Assembly: GCF_002980525.1 (NCBI RefSeq)
Contig: NZ_PVBQ01000003.1
Coordinates: 248,001-312,000, forward strand
Direction of reading: 5' to 3'
DNA length: 64,000 nt
Source of the DNA: Sphingobacterium haloxyli
GTDB taxonomy: Bacteria; Bacteroidota; Bacteroidia; Sphingobacteriales; Sphingobacteriaceae
Position numbers and translations under genes: made by a program. The notes under the pieces are model-generated. The model was given only the letters and a program-made list of their open reading frames with translations. It searched no databases and had not been told where the DNA came from. Shown here in pieces: positions 1-7,499 of this stretch; the first letter of the stretch is position 1; each line of letters starts with the position of its first letter.

Positions 1-95
1 CTGCTACCGAAAAGGGTATGGAGGTGCCTTAGCTCCTTCGTTATACAAACAGGACTATATGTTATAGATTTGATCCTTGTTTAGACGGTGGATGT
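1..95. repeat. Rearranged partial copy of the hxl locus
   Basis: Bases 1-18 match 4285-4302, inside hxlA, exactly. Bases 15-95 match 5442-5522, the region upstream of hxlB, with four mismatches. The two source segments are about 1.1 kb apart in the intact locus, so this is a copy in which most of hxlA and all of hxlB have been deleted. The copy runs off the left edge, where more of the hxlA 3' end is expected. It stops just before the stop codon of the neighbouring gene at 98. Confidence 0.85.
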
Positions 96-97
96 GT

Positions 98-919
98 CTA
101 TTGGTACAGTTCTAGAGAATCCTCACACACAGTATGGAAAATAGTGGATTTCGCAAAATGCGTGGGTGTTGAGGGTTCGTTACTGTTTTTTTGCCGAAGT
201 ACTTTATCGTACTGAAGTTGTGTTTCAACATCAATGTAGGAGTTTTCCCGATAGGTCGTCGCCTGTTCGTGTTGCGCTTTAAATTGCAAGATCTCTTCCC
301 ACTCCTTATCTTCTTCTTGCTTTAGGTATCCATTGTCACCCCCATAGTTAGAGAGCTTGAGCACGTTGTCTTCGAGTCGGCCTACAAAATCATGTTGTTC
401 GTCGCTTATCTTATTATAAACCAATACAAAATCATTGTATGCGGCTGTATTTGCGAAATGAAATGTTTTGAATGTGGACGAGCCTTCGGCCTGATCCCTT
501 AGGGTAATATGTTCTACAAGCTGCGTTCGGTTGGTGATATAGGGGTAGGTAAAGCAATTCGCGTCTACATTGAAAACTCTATGGATAGAATCCTGATCGA
601 ACTGGGCAAATGTTGCGCCTTCTTCAAATCCGATAAATTGCCAGCGAGACTGCTCTCCTTCAATTTGTGGATTGCGGTGGCCGTATACTTCAAATAAATC
701 CCGTCTGGCTGGATAAAATAGGATCTTGTCGCCATTTTTGGTGTACCGACCAAATACGGCAGTAGCATATCCGTAAAGCAGAAATTGTCCATCGTCGAAT
801 AGGCACACCCCCTCATAATGGCCATATCGGCCTATATATTGTTTTTCGTTAGTCTGCCCTTGTGCAACGCCAATGTGCATGGTGAGGTAGTAGAGTAATA
901 TTAAACCGACTTGTTTCAT
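98..919 (-). CDS. Hypothetical secreted protein
   Basis: A 273-residue protein with an N-terminal hydrophobic stretch (about residues 4-20) followed by AQGQ, which looks like a Sec signal peptide with type I cleavage. The rest is polar, rich in aromatic residues and Asp/Glu, with no domain I recognise. It may sit in the periplasm or at the surface. It stands alone, downstream of an HxlR-type regulator on the same strand, with a 25-nt gap. The 3' end abuts the rearranged hxl copy at 1-95, so the C-terminus may be non-native. The function is unknown. Confidence 0.6.
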   Translation of the reverse strand: MKQVGLILLYYLTMHIGVAQGQTNEKQYIGRYGHYEGVCLFDDGQFLLYGYATAVFGRYTKNGDKILFYPARRDLFEVYGHRNPQIEGEQSRWQFIGFEEGATFAQFDQDSIHRVFNVDANCFTYPYITNRTQLVEHITLRDQAEGSSTFKTFHFANTAAYNDFVLVYNKISDEQHDFVGRLEDNVLKLSNYGGDNGYLKQEEDKEWEEILQFKAQHEQATTYRENSYIDVETQLQYDKVLRQKNSNEPSTPTHFAKSTIFHTVCEDSLELYQ

Positions 920-944
920 GAGCGATAAATATAAGACTTTCTGA

Positions 945-1307
945 TTATAGCGGTTTTCCGACGATCACTTTTCGATGCTCGACGCCCCAGTCGGTAAGGT
1001 TGTTGATGATGGTTCTAAGCGTTAGACCATGGTCTGTGAGTTGATACTCAACGGTTATAGGTTGTGTTTCTAAAACGGTTCGTTTGATCAATTGATTGAT
1101 TTCTAGCTCCTTTAACTCCTTGCTCAACATTCTGTTGGATATGCCATCAATATCATTCAAAATATCGGAAAAACGCCTCTTGTTGTAGTAGCAGATGGAT
1201 GAGATAATAGGGATTTTCCATTTTCCACTCAACACATCCATAGAATCTTGAACGGCGCGCATTTCTCTTTTATGCTCCTGCCCGAAATTAGTTTTATTAC
1301 ACTCCAT
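945..1307 (-). CDS. HxlR-type winged-helix transcriptional regulator
   Basis: A 120-residue protein with the typical HxlR/YodB layout: a short N-terminus with an early cysteine (Cys3), then an HTH core (DVLSGKWKIPII, RFSDI, ISNRMLSKELKEL) and a wing ending in TDHGLTL, then WGVEHRK. HxlR-family proteins often sense electrophiles or oxidants through an N-terminal cysteine; here that is inference. The gene diverges from an SDR gene at 1412, and the shared 104-bp gap holds a promoter for each. Control of that SDR and of itself is the simplest reading. Confidence 0.9.
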   Translation of the reverse strand: MECNKTNFGQEHKREMRAVQDSMDVLSGKWKIPIISSICYYNKRRFSDILNDIDGISNRMLSKELKELEINQLIKRTVLETQPITVEYQLTDHGLTLRTIINNLTDWGVEHRKVIVGKPL

Positions 1308-1308
1308 T

Positions 1309-1384
1309 GTTACCTTGTTACACCGATGTTACTATTACTTTTGGATACAAAGTTACTTAAAATAACCGCGATAACATACCTTTG
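1309..1384. promoter_or_regulatory. Divergent promoters between HxlR regulator and SDR
   Basis: On the minus strand, TAACTTTG (1355 to 1348) is a TAnnTTTG -7 box for the regulator, 40 nt before its start. On the plus strand, TACCTTTG (1377-1384) serves the SDR at 1412. The pentamer GTTAC occurs at 1309, 1317, 1328 and 1352, and ATTAC at 1334. This cluster is a candidate HxlR binding region. Neither promoter has a clear -33 box at normal spacing. Confidence 0.5.
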
Positions 1385-1411
1385 TCTCATGTTAAACATA
1401 AAATAATTAAA

Positions 1412-2155
1412 ATGGATTTCACAAACAAAAATGTAGTCATTACGGGTGGCACCACTGGAATAGGGTTTGCTACGGCAAAAGCTTTTATAAACGCAGGCGC
1501 TAACGTGCTCATAACCGGTAGAAATGCGGATAATCTGCAAAAGGCAGCAGCAGGAATTAATAGTCCGAGATTGAAAACGGTTGTTGCGGATACGTCAAAT
1601 CTCACGGATATTTCGGTTTTAGAGCAGGCAGTTGTTGAACATGGAAGTAAGTTGGATGTTCTTTTTCTCAATGCTGGAATTGCTTCGTTTGCACCGATTG
1701 AACATACGACAGAAGCTGACTTTGATCGACAATTTAATACGAACGTGAAAGGATCGTTCTTTACACTACAAAAACTGATTCCGCATTTGGCAGATGGGGC
1801 ATCGGTGTTATTTACTTCGTCCACGGTAGCGACAGCTTCGGGTGTAAATACGAGTGTGTATTCGGCAACCAAAGGTGCGGTAAACAAAGTTGCCCAGATC
1901 GCAGCAAACGAATTGGCGCCAAGAAAAATAAGAGTTAACATCGTAAGTCCCGGACCTACGCAAACCGAAGGTCTTGACGGAGTCGCATCGGCCGAGGCCA
2001 AAGATTTCTTAGCTTCCAGTACGGCTTTACAAAGATTGGGCAATCCGGATGAGATTGCAAGTGCTGTGTTGTTCTTAGCGTCTGCCAATGCAAGTTTTAT
2101 TACCGGGACAGAATTGTTGGTAGATGGCGGTGCTATAAACTACTTAATGAAATAA
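1412..2155 (+). CDS. Short-chain dehydrogenase/reductase (SDR), classical type
   Basis: A 247-residue NAD(P)-dependent oxidoreductase of the classical SDR family. The cofactor motif is TGGTTGIG near the N-terminus, NAG follows at the middle of the fold, and the catalytic pair is in YSATKGA (YxxxK). The C-terminus reads LLVDGGA, as in FabG-like SDRs. The substrate is unknown. I start it at the ATG at 1412; an in-frame TTG at 1382 overlaps the -7 promoter box and is unlikely. It is divergent from the HxlR regulator at 945. A 3' fragment of a close copy lies at 7500-7589. Confidence 0.92.
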   Translation: MDFTNKNVVITGGTTGIGFATAKAFINAGANVLITGRNADNLQKAAAGINSPRLKTVVADTSNLTDISVLEQAVVEHGSKLDVLFLNAGIASFAPIEHTTEADFDRQFNTNVKGSFFTLQKLIPHLADGASVLFTSSTVATASGVNTSVYSATKGAVNKVAQIAANELAPRKIRVNIVSPGPTQTEGLDGVASAEAKDFLASSTALQRLGNPDEIASAVLFLASANASFITGTELLVDGGAINYLMK

Positions 2156-2188
2156 AATTTTACCCTGAGCCGATCATCCTCGTTCCGA

Positions 2189-2242
2189 CTACAAGAATCC
2201 TCATTTTGGCTACAAGCCTCAAGACGGCAATGGGGAACTTTG
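2189..2242 (+). promoter_or_regulatory. Direct-repeat operator and promoter of the SDR at 2269
   Basis: CTACAAG occurs at 2189-2195 and again at 2210-2216, a 21-bp period. After 18 bp comes GAACTTTG (2235-2242), which fits the Bacteroidota -7 box. The second half-site covers the -33 region, as expected for an activator-type AraC site. The same layout precedes the SDR genes at 7847 and 14156. Confidence 0.7.
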
Positions 2243-2268
2243 TTACATAAATTTAAAAAAATAAAAAG

Positions 2269-3042
2269 ATGCAAACAGAACAAAGAAAAATTGCACTCGT
2301 AACAGGTGCTAATACAGGCGTTGGTTTTCAGATTGCCAAAGCCCTATCAGAAAATAATTACACGGTTTATGTAGGCGCAAGAAACCTGAAAAAAGGAGAG
2401 GCTGCCGCAGCTACCCTTGGTGCAAATGCAAAGGCCATTCAGTTAGATATCACCGACAGCGAATCTATTCATAAGGCAGTAACGAAAATTCAAGCTGATT
2501 TTGGATACTTGAGCTTGTTGGTGAACAATGCTGCCATTTCGCATACGGGAAAAGATGGGCAAAGGATGGAAGAAGTATTGGCATCGCAGAAGCCGAGTAT
2601 CGCGTCAATAAGTGAGCTGCGTACGGTTTGGAACACTAATGTTTTTGGAACCCTGGAGGTAACGCAAGCATTTTTACCGTTGTTACAGGAATCGTCTGCT
2701 CCGCGGATTGTCACTGTTTCCAGTGCTTTGGGATCCCTGACGATAAATGCAAACCCTGACAATCCGTACCGCTCGGCATTTGATGCGGTTTATGGCGCTT
2801 CCAAAACAGCTCTTAACGGTATCTTTCTATCTTTAGCGATTGAGTTAGGAAGCACGCCCATCAAGGTCCATCTGGTAAGCCCAGGCTTTACGGCTACAGC
2901 ACTCAATAATTTTCAAGGAACCGATACGGTGGAATATGGTTCGTTGGAACCGATTCGCGTGGCTTTAGCAGAAGATCTGCCAACGGGTAGTTTTACGGGG
3001 CCGGCGGACCTTTATGGACCGGATAATGTACTTCCTTGGTAA
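2269..3042 (+). CDS. Short-chain dehydrogenase/reductase, carbonyl-reductase-like
   Basis: A 257-residue SDR with the cofactor motif TGANTGVG at residues 13-20, an NNAA motif, the catalytic Ser region (VTVSSALGS) and YGASKTAL as the YxxxK pair. The Arg after the second strand (GARN) suggests NADP preference, which is inference. The C-terminus (TGPADLYG) is typical of a Bacteroidota SDR subgroup. It follows another SDR at 1412 but has its own promoter and direct-repeat operator. A stem-loop terminator lies just behind it, and a decayed copy of its last 24 codons is found at 10340-10411. Confidence 0.92.
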   Translation: MQTEQRKIALVTGANTGVGFQIAKALSENNYTVYVGARNLKKGEAAAATLGANAKAIQLDITDSESIHKAVTKIQADFGYLSLLVNNAAISHTGKDGQRMEEVLASQKPSIASISELRTVWNTNVFGTLEVTQAFLPLLQESSAPRIVTVSSALGSLTINANPDNPYRSAFDAVYGASKTALNGIFLSLAIELGSTPIKVHLVSPGFTATALNNFQGTDTVEYGSLEPIRVALAEDLPTGSFTGPADLYGPDNVLPW

Positions 3043-3057
3043 TGACCTAGAAGGATG

Positions 3058-3092
3058 AAAAACCTGTGACGAATATATTGTCATAGGTTTTT
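3058..3092 (+). terminator. Rho-independent terminator
   Basis: A 13-bp stem (3058-3070 with 3080-3092, one G-U pair) around a 9-nt loop, with A-rich and T-rich flanks. It lies between the converging SDR (ends 3042) and AraC gene (ends 3168) and can serve both strands. Confidence 0.8.
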
Positions 3093-3167
3093 ATTTAAAT
3101 TTAAGCAATGAAGAGCGCGCTGGCAGATACTAGCCTCCTTATGTTTGTGAAATACGAATGTTGTAGA

Positions 3168-4043
3168 TTAGGTGTTATACATCTGTATAAGTTGGTTTTG
3201 AAGTTCCGTAGGTGTTTCGCCCAACTTGGAGCGTACAAATTTGTTGAGTGCTGCCGGTGAATTGAAGCCTAGTTCAAACGCAATTTCTTTGTGCGAATAG
3301 GTGGAAAGTAGCAGAAGTTGCTTGATCTCATTCATAATTCGGGAATGGATCGTCTCTATAGCGGTGAGTCCTGCTAACTTTTTTGTGATCTGATTCAGTT
3401 TTTTTGTTGAGACGTGCAATTGATCTGCGTAGTAAGCTACATTTCGGTCTGTCTTATAACTGCGTTCGAGAAGTTCTAAAAAGTTTGCGTACACTTTTGC
3501 ATTTTCGTTTTTCAACGATTCTCTATCAACATGGGTATGAACAAATTCGACCAATTTTAACAAGAGTATTTTAATAAAAAAACGTGCTTGCTCTTTTTTA
3601 ACAGAGGTAAGATCATTGTACAGCAACTCAATTTGCTTTAGCAACATCCGCGTCTCTTCTGATTCTTTTTCTGGTAAGGCGATATAATTTAGTTTGGTAG
3701 AAATATCGTAGTTATAGATACGCAATTCGTTTCGTAGAATATCGGAGCAAAAAAGCACCTCATCAAACAAAATCATCTTGCCAGAAATGTTGCTGCTGAC
3801 CTGCTCTTTGGACGATAGCTGCCCGGGAAATATCACGGAGATGCTGTTTTCCATAATTTCGTAGTTCCGGTCTTCGACCTGCATTTTCATTTGTCCTTTG
3901 TCGATAAACATCAGGCAAAAATGGTCTTTGGTATGCGGCTCTCTGTATGGTTCTAGTTTGTCTTGATCTAAATCAAAAATGTGAAAGGGCGTAATAGCCC
4001 TTTCAAAATTTGTTTGTATATCTTTTAAATGTTGGGTGGTCAT
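3168..4043 (-). CDS. AraC-family transcriptional regulator
   Basis: A 291-residue protein with an N-terminal cupin-like sensing domain (about 20-170) and a C-terminal double HTH of AraC type (about 190-285). The second HTH motif reads HKEIAFELGFNSPAALNKFVR. It is only distantly like the three AraC paralogues at 9416, 10431 and 12420. It converges on the SDR at 2269 and is a candidate regulator of it. The inducer is unknown. Confidence 0.9.
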   Translation of the reverse strand: MTTQHLKDIQTNFERAITPFHIFDLDQDKLEPYREPHTKDHFCLMFIDKGQMKMQVEDRNYEIMENSISVIFPGQLSSKEQVSSNISGKMILFDEVLFCSDILRNELRIYNYDISTKLNYIALPEKESEETRMLLKQIELLYNDLTSVKKEQARFFIKILLLKLVEFVHTHVDRESLKNENAKVYANFLELLERSYKTDRNVAYYADQLHVSTKKLNQITKKLAGLTAIETIHSRIMNEIKQLLLLSTYSHKEIAFELGFNSPAALNKFVRSKLGETPTELQNQLIQMYNT

Positions 4044-4150
4044 ATATCTTTTTTAATGAATACCGATAGCGCAAAAACTGTGCTGCAATGATGTTTTTTA
4101 AAAAAATAAATGCACCACATTTAGCTCGTGGGCCAAGATCTTATACAAGA

Positions 4151-4780
4151 TTATGCCTCCATAGCTTCTTTTAAGGCTTTTGCAGCTTCAGCCGGGTCTT
4201 TCGCGCCATAAATTGCTCCTCCAGCGACCGCGACTGTTGCGCCTGCAGCAACAACGTCTTTGATGGTATTTAAATTAACACCGCCTGCTACCGAAAAGGG
4301 TACCTGTGCTTCTCTACCTTCGTTGATTAAGGTTTCAACGGAGTAACCGGGAAGTGCCTGCTCGTCCAGGCCGGCATGTAACTCTACAAATGCTACGCCA
4401 AATGCGGTTACTTCTTTTGCCCGTTTTACGCGATCTTTAACGCCGATGGTATCTACGACTACTTGTTTACCGTATTTTTTTGCTGACTCTACGGCACCTT
4501 TGATTGTTGCGTCATCTACAGTTCCCATAACCGTTACGAGATCTGCGCCTGCTTTAAAGGCAATTTCTGCTTCTAATGCGCCTGTGTCTGCTGTCTTCAT
4601 ATCTGCAAAGACCAATTTTTCTGGATGGGCATTTTTCATTGCAGTGACCACTTTTAGACCCTCTGCTTTAATCAGCGGTGTTCCTAACTCAATAATATCG
4701 ACATACGGAGCTACTTTTGCTGCTAACTCCAATGCTGCTTCTGTTGTAAGTAGATCAATTGCTACTTGTAATTTTGCCAT
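4151..4780 (-). CDS. hxlA: 3-hexulose-6-phosphate synthase
   Basis: A 209-residue enzyme of the orotidine-5'-phosphate decarboxylase superfamily. It condenses formaldehyde with ribulose 5-phosphate to D-arabino-3-hexulose 6-phosphate, the first step of the ribulose monophosphate pathway. Asp9, Glu31 (IELGTP) and the DxKxxD motif (Asp60, Lys62, Asp65) are in place, and the length is normal for the family. It is the second gene of hxlB-hxlA, 30 nt after hxlB. In a heterotroph the likely role is formaldehyde detoxification or pentose supply. The related 3-keto-L-gulonate-6-P decarboxylase is an alternative, but the hxlB neighbour argues against it. Confidence 0.95.
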   Translation of the reverse strand: MAKLQVAIDLLTTEAALELAAKVAPYVDIIELGTPLIKAEGLKVVTAMKNAHPEKLVFADMKTADTGALEAEIAFKAGADLVTVMGTVDDATIKGAVESAKKYGKQVVVDTIGVKDRVKRAKEVTAFGVAFVELHAGLDEQALPGYSVETLINEGREAQVPFSVAGGVNLNTIKDVVAAGATVAVAGGAIYGAKDPAEAAKALKEAMEA

Positions 4781-4810
4781 AATAAAATATAATCTAAAAA
4801 ATGTGTTTAC

Positions 4811-5377
4811 TTATTCGAGATTGGCATGTTTCGGCCATAAATCTTCTTTACTCAATCCTGATTCCTGCCATAAGGTCATAAAGATGGCATCGAAAAGTAG
4901 AAGGATGGATTGCTCGAACAGACTGCCTGCGTATTGCTCGGAAGCAGACATCCCGAAATCTGTCTTAATTGCTGCCGGAATGAGGACGGATTGATCTGCC
5001 AATTGTGCTAGTGTACTTTGACTATCTGCCGTAAGCACTGCCAGGGTTGCATGCTGGTTTTTCGCTTTTTTTCCTGCGGTAACCAGTGTAGAAGTGGTTC
5101 CAGATCCAGAACCTAAGATTAATAAATCGCCTTCTAAAATTGCCGGCGTAACGGTTTCTCCCATTACATGCACCTCATAGCCAAGGTGCATAAAACGCAT
5201 GGCTGCCATTTTTAAAGCCAAGCCTGTTCGCCCTGCTCCAGCGAAAAAAAGCCTTTTTGAGTTTTGTATAGATGCTGCTAATTTCTCTACAGCATCATAT
5301 GCTAACAAATTCGCAACGTGCCGATTTTCATCGGTAATAATGTTTAAGTTCTGTTCGTACGCTTTCTTCGTTGCCAT
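4811..5377 (-). CDS. hxlB: 6-phospho-3-hexuloisomerase
   Basis: A 188-residue SIS-domain sugar isomerase. It converts D-arabino-3-hexulose 6-phosphate to fructose 6-phosphate, completing formaldehyde fixation with hxlA. The phosphosugar-binding segments FAGAGRTG (about 45-52) and GSGSGTTSTL (about 89-98) are clear, and the length matches the family. It is first in the operon. A TACCTTTG -7 box lies about 60 nt upstream on this strand. An HxlR-type regulator gene on the same strand ends 201 nt upstream. Confidence 0.95.
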   Translation of the reverse strand: MATKKAYEQNLNIITDENRHVANLLAYDAVEKLAASIQNSKRLFFAGAGRTGLALKMAAMRFMHLGYEVHVMGETVTPAILEGDLLILGSGSGTTSTLVTAGKKAKNQHATLAVLTADSQSTLAQLADQSVLIPAAIKTDFGMSASEQYAGSLFEQSILLLFDAIFMTLWQESGLSKEDLWPKHANLE

Positions 5378-5437
5378 GCTATGTCCTTTTAGTCATCAGC
5401 TATTATCTAGCGGGATGATTGTTCATATTCGATGCAG

Positions 5438-5522
5438 CAAAGGTATGGAGGTACGTTAGCTCCTTCGTTATACAAACAGGACTATATGTTATAGATTTGA
5501 TCCGTGTTTAGATGGTGGATGT
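5438..5522 (-). promoter_or_regulatory. hxlB promoter region and source of the left-edge repeat
   Basis: On the minus strand TACCTTTG (5445 to 5438) is a good -7 box for hxlB. The nearest upstream TTTG is 27 nt away, too far for a standard -33 box, so an activator may be needed. Bases 5442-5522 recur at 15-95 with four changes. In that copy the junction destroys the -7 box. Confidence 0.55.
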
Positions 5523-5578
5523 TACGTTTGCATGGTGAATATTCTCGTTCGTATAATTGATTTGGTCAGGAAAAGGCA

Positions 5579-5923
5579 TTAAGATACCTTACCAAGTACC
5601 TTTTTTCGGTGATGCAGACCCCAATAATGCAGCTCCTTAAGTACGTTTTCCAGCGACATGCCGTGTTCGGTAATGGCGTATTCGACTGTAGGTGGAAACG
5701 TATCGTACACGTGGCGGCTTATAAGGAGATTGGACTCCAGTAATTTCAGTTCTTTGGATAGCGTCTTATCGGTGATACCCATGACCTCTCGCGAAATCTG
5801 TTTGAACCGTAGTGGTCCATCGGATAAGGCAAATAAGATCAATAATTTCCATCGACCGTCTAAGGCCTCTAAGGCATCACTGATGGACAGCATCGTTTTG
5901 GGGCATCCTCCTTCTTCTAGCAT
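5579..5923 (-). CDS. HxlR-type winged-helix transcriptional regulator
   Basis: A 114-residue HxlR-family protein: an N-terminal cysteine (GGCPK), the HTH core (LDGRWKLLIL, RFKQISREV, TDKTLSKELKLL), the wing and AITEHGMSL, then WGLHHRKK. It has two neighbours it could control. It diverges from the DoxX-like gene at 6035, with direct repeats between them, and it lies upstream of hxlB on the same strand. Bacillus hxlR activates hxlAB, so control of hxlBA is plausible. Pairing of HxlR with DoxX genes is also common in Bacteroidota. It is a paralogue of the gene at 945. Confidence 0.9.
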   Translation of the reverse strand: MLEEGGCPKTMLSISDALEALDGRWKLLILFALSDGPLRFKQISREVMGITDKTLSKELKLLESNLLISRHVYDTFPPTVEYAITEHGMSLENVLKELHYWGLHHRKKVLGKVS

Positions 5924-5940
5924 AATATCGTATTTGTGAT

Positions 5941-6010
5941 ACTACCCGGTTGGATAGTGCTTTCCAACGGGATAGTAATATCAATGGGATAGTAAAGGTA
6001 TCTATTTTTG
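5941..6010 (+). promoter_or_regulatory. Repeat-bearing operator and promoter of the DoxX-like gene
   Basis: GGATAGT occurs three times, starting at 5952, 5970 and 5987 (spacings 18 and 17), with an inverted near-copy ACTACCC at 5941. TATTTTTG at 6003-6010 is the -7 box, 24 nt before the ATG at 6035. The repeats lie in the regulator-DoxX gap and are the likely binding sites of the HxlR protein at 5579. Confidence 0.6.
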
Positions 6011-6034
6011 TTTTTATAATTAAAATAAAAAGAA

Positions 6035-6406
6035 ATGCGAGTGAGAAAATGGAATATCGTAAGTTTAATAGTACAGGAACTGTTATCTGTGACATTATTA
6101 TGGGCTGGTTATACCAAGCTGTTTACCCCAGCCTCTGACTTGGCCGAAATGTGGCCATGGACCGTTGGTAATCGTCCGCTGGTTATGATTGTCGGAATCG
6201 TGGATATTGTGGGAGGGCTGGGGATTATCTTGCCGTCTCTACTAAAGGCCAAACCGCAATTAATCGTTTATGCCGCGTGGGGAATCGTGCTGCTGATGTT
6301 GTCGGCAGCTTTATTTCATATCTCCAAGGGCGAGGCTTCAAATATCGGTATCAATGTATTGATATTGGTCCTTGCGCTGTTTGTTATCAGGATGAAAAAA
6401 ACGTAA
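6035..6406 (+). CDS. DoxX-like small membrane protein
   Basis: A 123-residue protein with four predicted membrane helices (about 10-28, 47-67, 74-95 and 101-118). The first helix carries LLWAGYTKLF, and the glycine-rich GIVDIVGGLGIILP follows, as in DoxX/DoxD-type proteins. Family members are linked to redox or thiol stress, but the biochemical role is poorly defined. It diverges from the HxlR regulator at 5579, which probably controls it. Confidence 0.85.
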   Translation: MRVRKWNIVSLIVQELLSVTLLWAGYTKLFTPASDLAEMWPWTVGNRPLVMIVGIVDIVGGLGIILPSLLKAKPQLIVYAAWGIVLLMLSAALFHISKGEASNIGINVLILVLALFVIRMKKT

Positions 6407-6476
6407 GCTAAACTGCCGCTTCCTGCGACATTACCGGATATTTACATGTTATTGTTGCTAATAATTTTAGTTTTCT

Positions 6477-6484
6477 TATATTTG
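6477..6484 (+). promoter_or_regulatory. -7 promoter box of the Rpn-type gene
   Basis: TATATTTG fits TAnnTTTG and lies 25 nt before the ATG at 6510. Confidence 0.5.
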
Positions 6485-6509
6485 CTTCTATAACCAAAAT
6501 ATAAGAATT

Positions 6510-7493
6510 ATGGCAAAGACAAAACATGTAGGAAAGTATGTTGATATCCGGACGGACTTTGGTATGAAGTTCTACTTCGGTAGGGAAGAGAACAAGATTT
6601 TGTTGATCGAGTTTCTGAACAGTCTCTTCGAAGGTGAAAAGGTGATTAAGGACCTGAAGTATAAGTCGGTTGAACACGACGGTGATCATGCTGAAATGCG
6701 TCGTGTCGTGTTTGACCTGCATTGTATCGGTAGCGACGGAGAGTATTTTATTGTAGAAATGCAGCAGCTTTTTCAGGATTTCTTTAAGGACCGCGCGGTT
6801 TACTACACATCGCGTTTGATCAGTAAACAATTGGCTAGGGGGAAGGAAGGTAATAATTATCGTCTGCCGGAGGTCTATTTCATAGGGATTCTGGAGTTCC
6901 GATTAGGAGGAGAAGGAGGAAATGTAGCTTTGCGGACTACAGACCGTCCATATTTCTATGATGTAGCACTTTGTGACAAGCACACGCATGAGCTATTTTA
7001 TGACAAACTTGGGTATAAATTGGTTTCGCTTCCCAATTTTAAAAAGACGTCGACGGAGTTAAACAGCGTGATGGATCAATGGTTTTATCTCTTGAAAAAC
7101 TTGAGTACCATGGACAAATTACCCACGTTTTTGGATAAGCGGATATTTGGTCTTATCTTTGATATAGGTGAAATAGGTAGATTAACAAAGGAGGAACTTA
7201 TGTCATACGAAGCGAGTCTAAAGCATAAACGTGATGCGGAAAGTGTATATAATTCAGCAATGCGAGCAGGTAGGGCAAAGGGATATGCTGATGGAATTGA
7301 AGAGGGAATAGAGAAAGGAATAGAGAAAGGAATAGAGAAAGGAATAGAGAAGGGGATGGAGAAGGGGATGGAGAAGGGGATGGAGAAAAGCCGTAAGGAA
7401 GCAGCATTGAAAATGTTGCAGAAAGGCTTTGCTGTAGAAGTAATTTCCGACGTGCTGGAACTATCCATAGATGAAATAAAAAAGCTGACGTAA
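6510..7493 (+). CDS. Rpn-family PD-(D/E)XK nuclease/transposase-like protein
   Basis: A 327-residue protein of the Rpn/PDDEXK_2 family, often annotated as a transposase. The N-terminus (DIRTDFGMKFYFG, FLNSLF) and the nuclease core FDLHCIGSDGEYFIVEMQQ (Asp near 71, ExQ near 85-87) are typical. E. coli RpnA-E are nucleases that promote recA-independent recombination. The tail carries seven GIEK/GMEK tetrapeptides encoded by a 12-bp tandem repeat. A truncated SDR fragment starts 7 nt after its stop, so it may mark a rearrangement junction. Confidence 0.9.
   Translation: MAKTKHVGKYVDIRTDFGMKFYFGREENKILLIEFLNSLFEGEKVIKDLKYKSVEHDGDHAEMRRVVFDLHCIGSDGEYFIVEMQQLFQDFFKDRAVYYTSRLISKQLARGKEGNNYRLPEVYFIGILEFRLGGEGGNVALRTTDRPYFYDVALCDKHTHELFYDKLGYKLVSLPNFKKTSTELNSVMDQWFYLLKNLSTMDKLPTFLDKRIFGLIFDIGEIGRLTKEELMSYEASLKHKRDAESVYNSAMRAGRAKGYADGIEEGIEKGIEKGIEKGIEKGMEKGMEKGMEKSRKEAALKMLQKGFAVEVISDVLELSIDEIKKLT
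7305..7388 (+). repeat. 12-bp tandem repeat within the Rpn-type gene
   Basis: Seven in-frame 12-bp units. Four are GGAATAGAGAAA-like (GIEK) and three are GGGATGGAGAAG-like (GMEK). Such arrays can change copy number by slippage without breaking the frame. The encoded segment is probably a charged helix linking the nuclease domain to the C-terminus. Confidence 0.95.
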
Positions 7494-7499
7494 ATCGTT

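Noticed and set aside
1331..1384. Fourth copy of the 21-bp direct-repeat operator at the SDR at 1412
   Set aside because: At the corresponding distance from TACCTTTG the bases are ACTATTA and GTTACTT, which do not match the half-sites; this gene belongs to the HxlR divergent region.
1387..2088. Long open frame antisense to the SDR at 1412
   Set aside because: It mirrors the codon pattern of a clear SDR, has no family features and shares no regulatory signals of its own.
4446..4994. Open frame of 182 codons on the plus strand across hxlA/hxlB
   Set aside because: It is antisense to two well-supported enzymes and spans their junction; the sequence is low-complexity Ser/Ala-rich, typical of a shadow frame.
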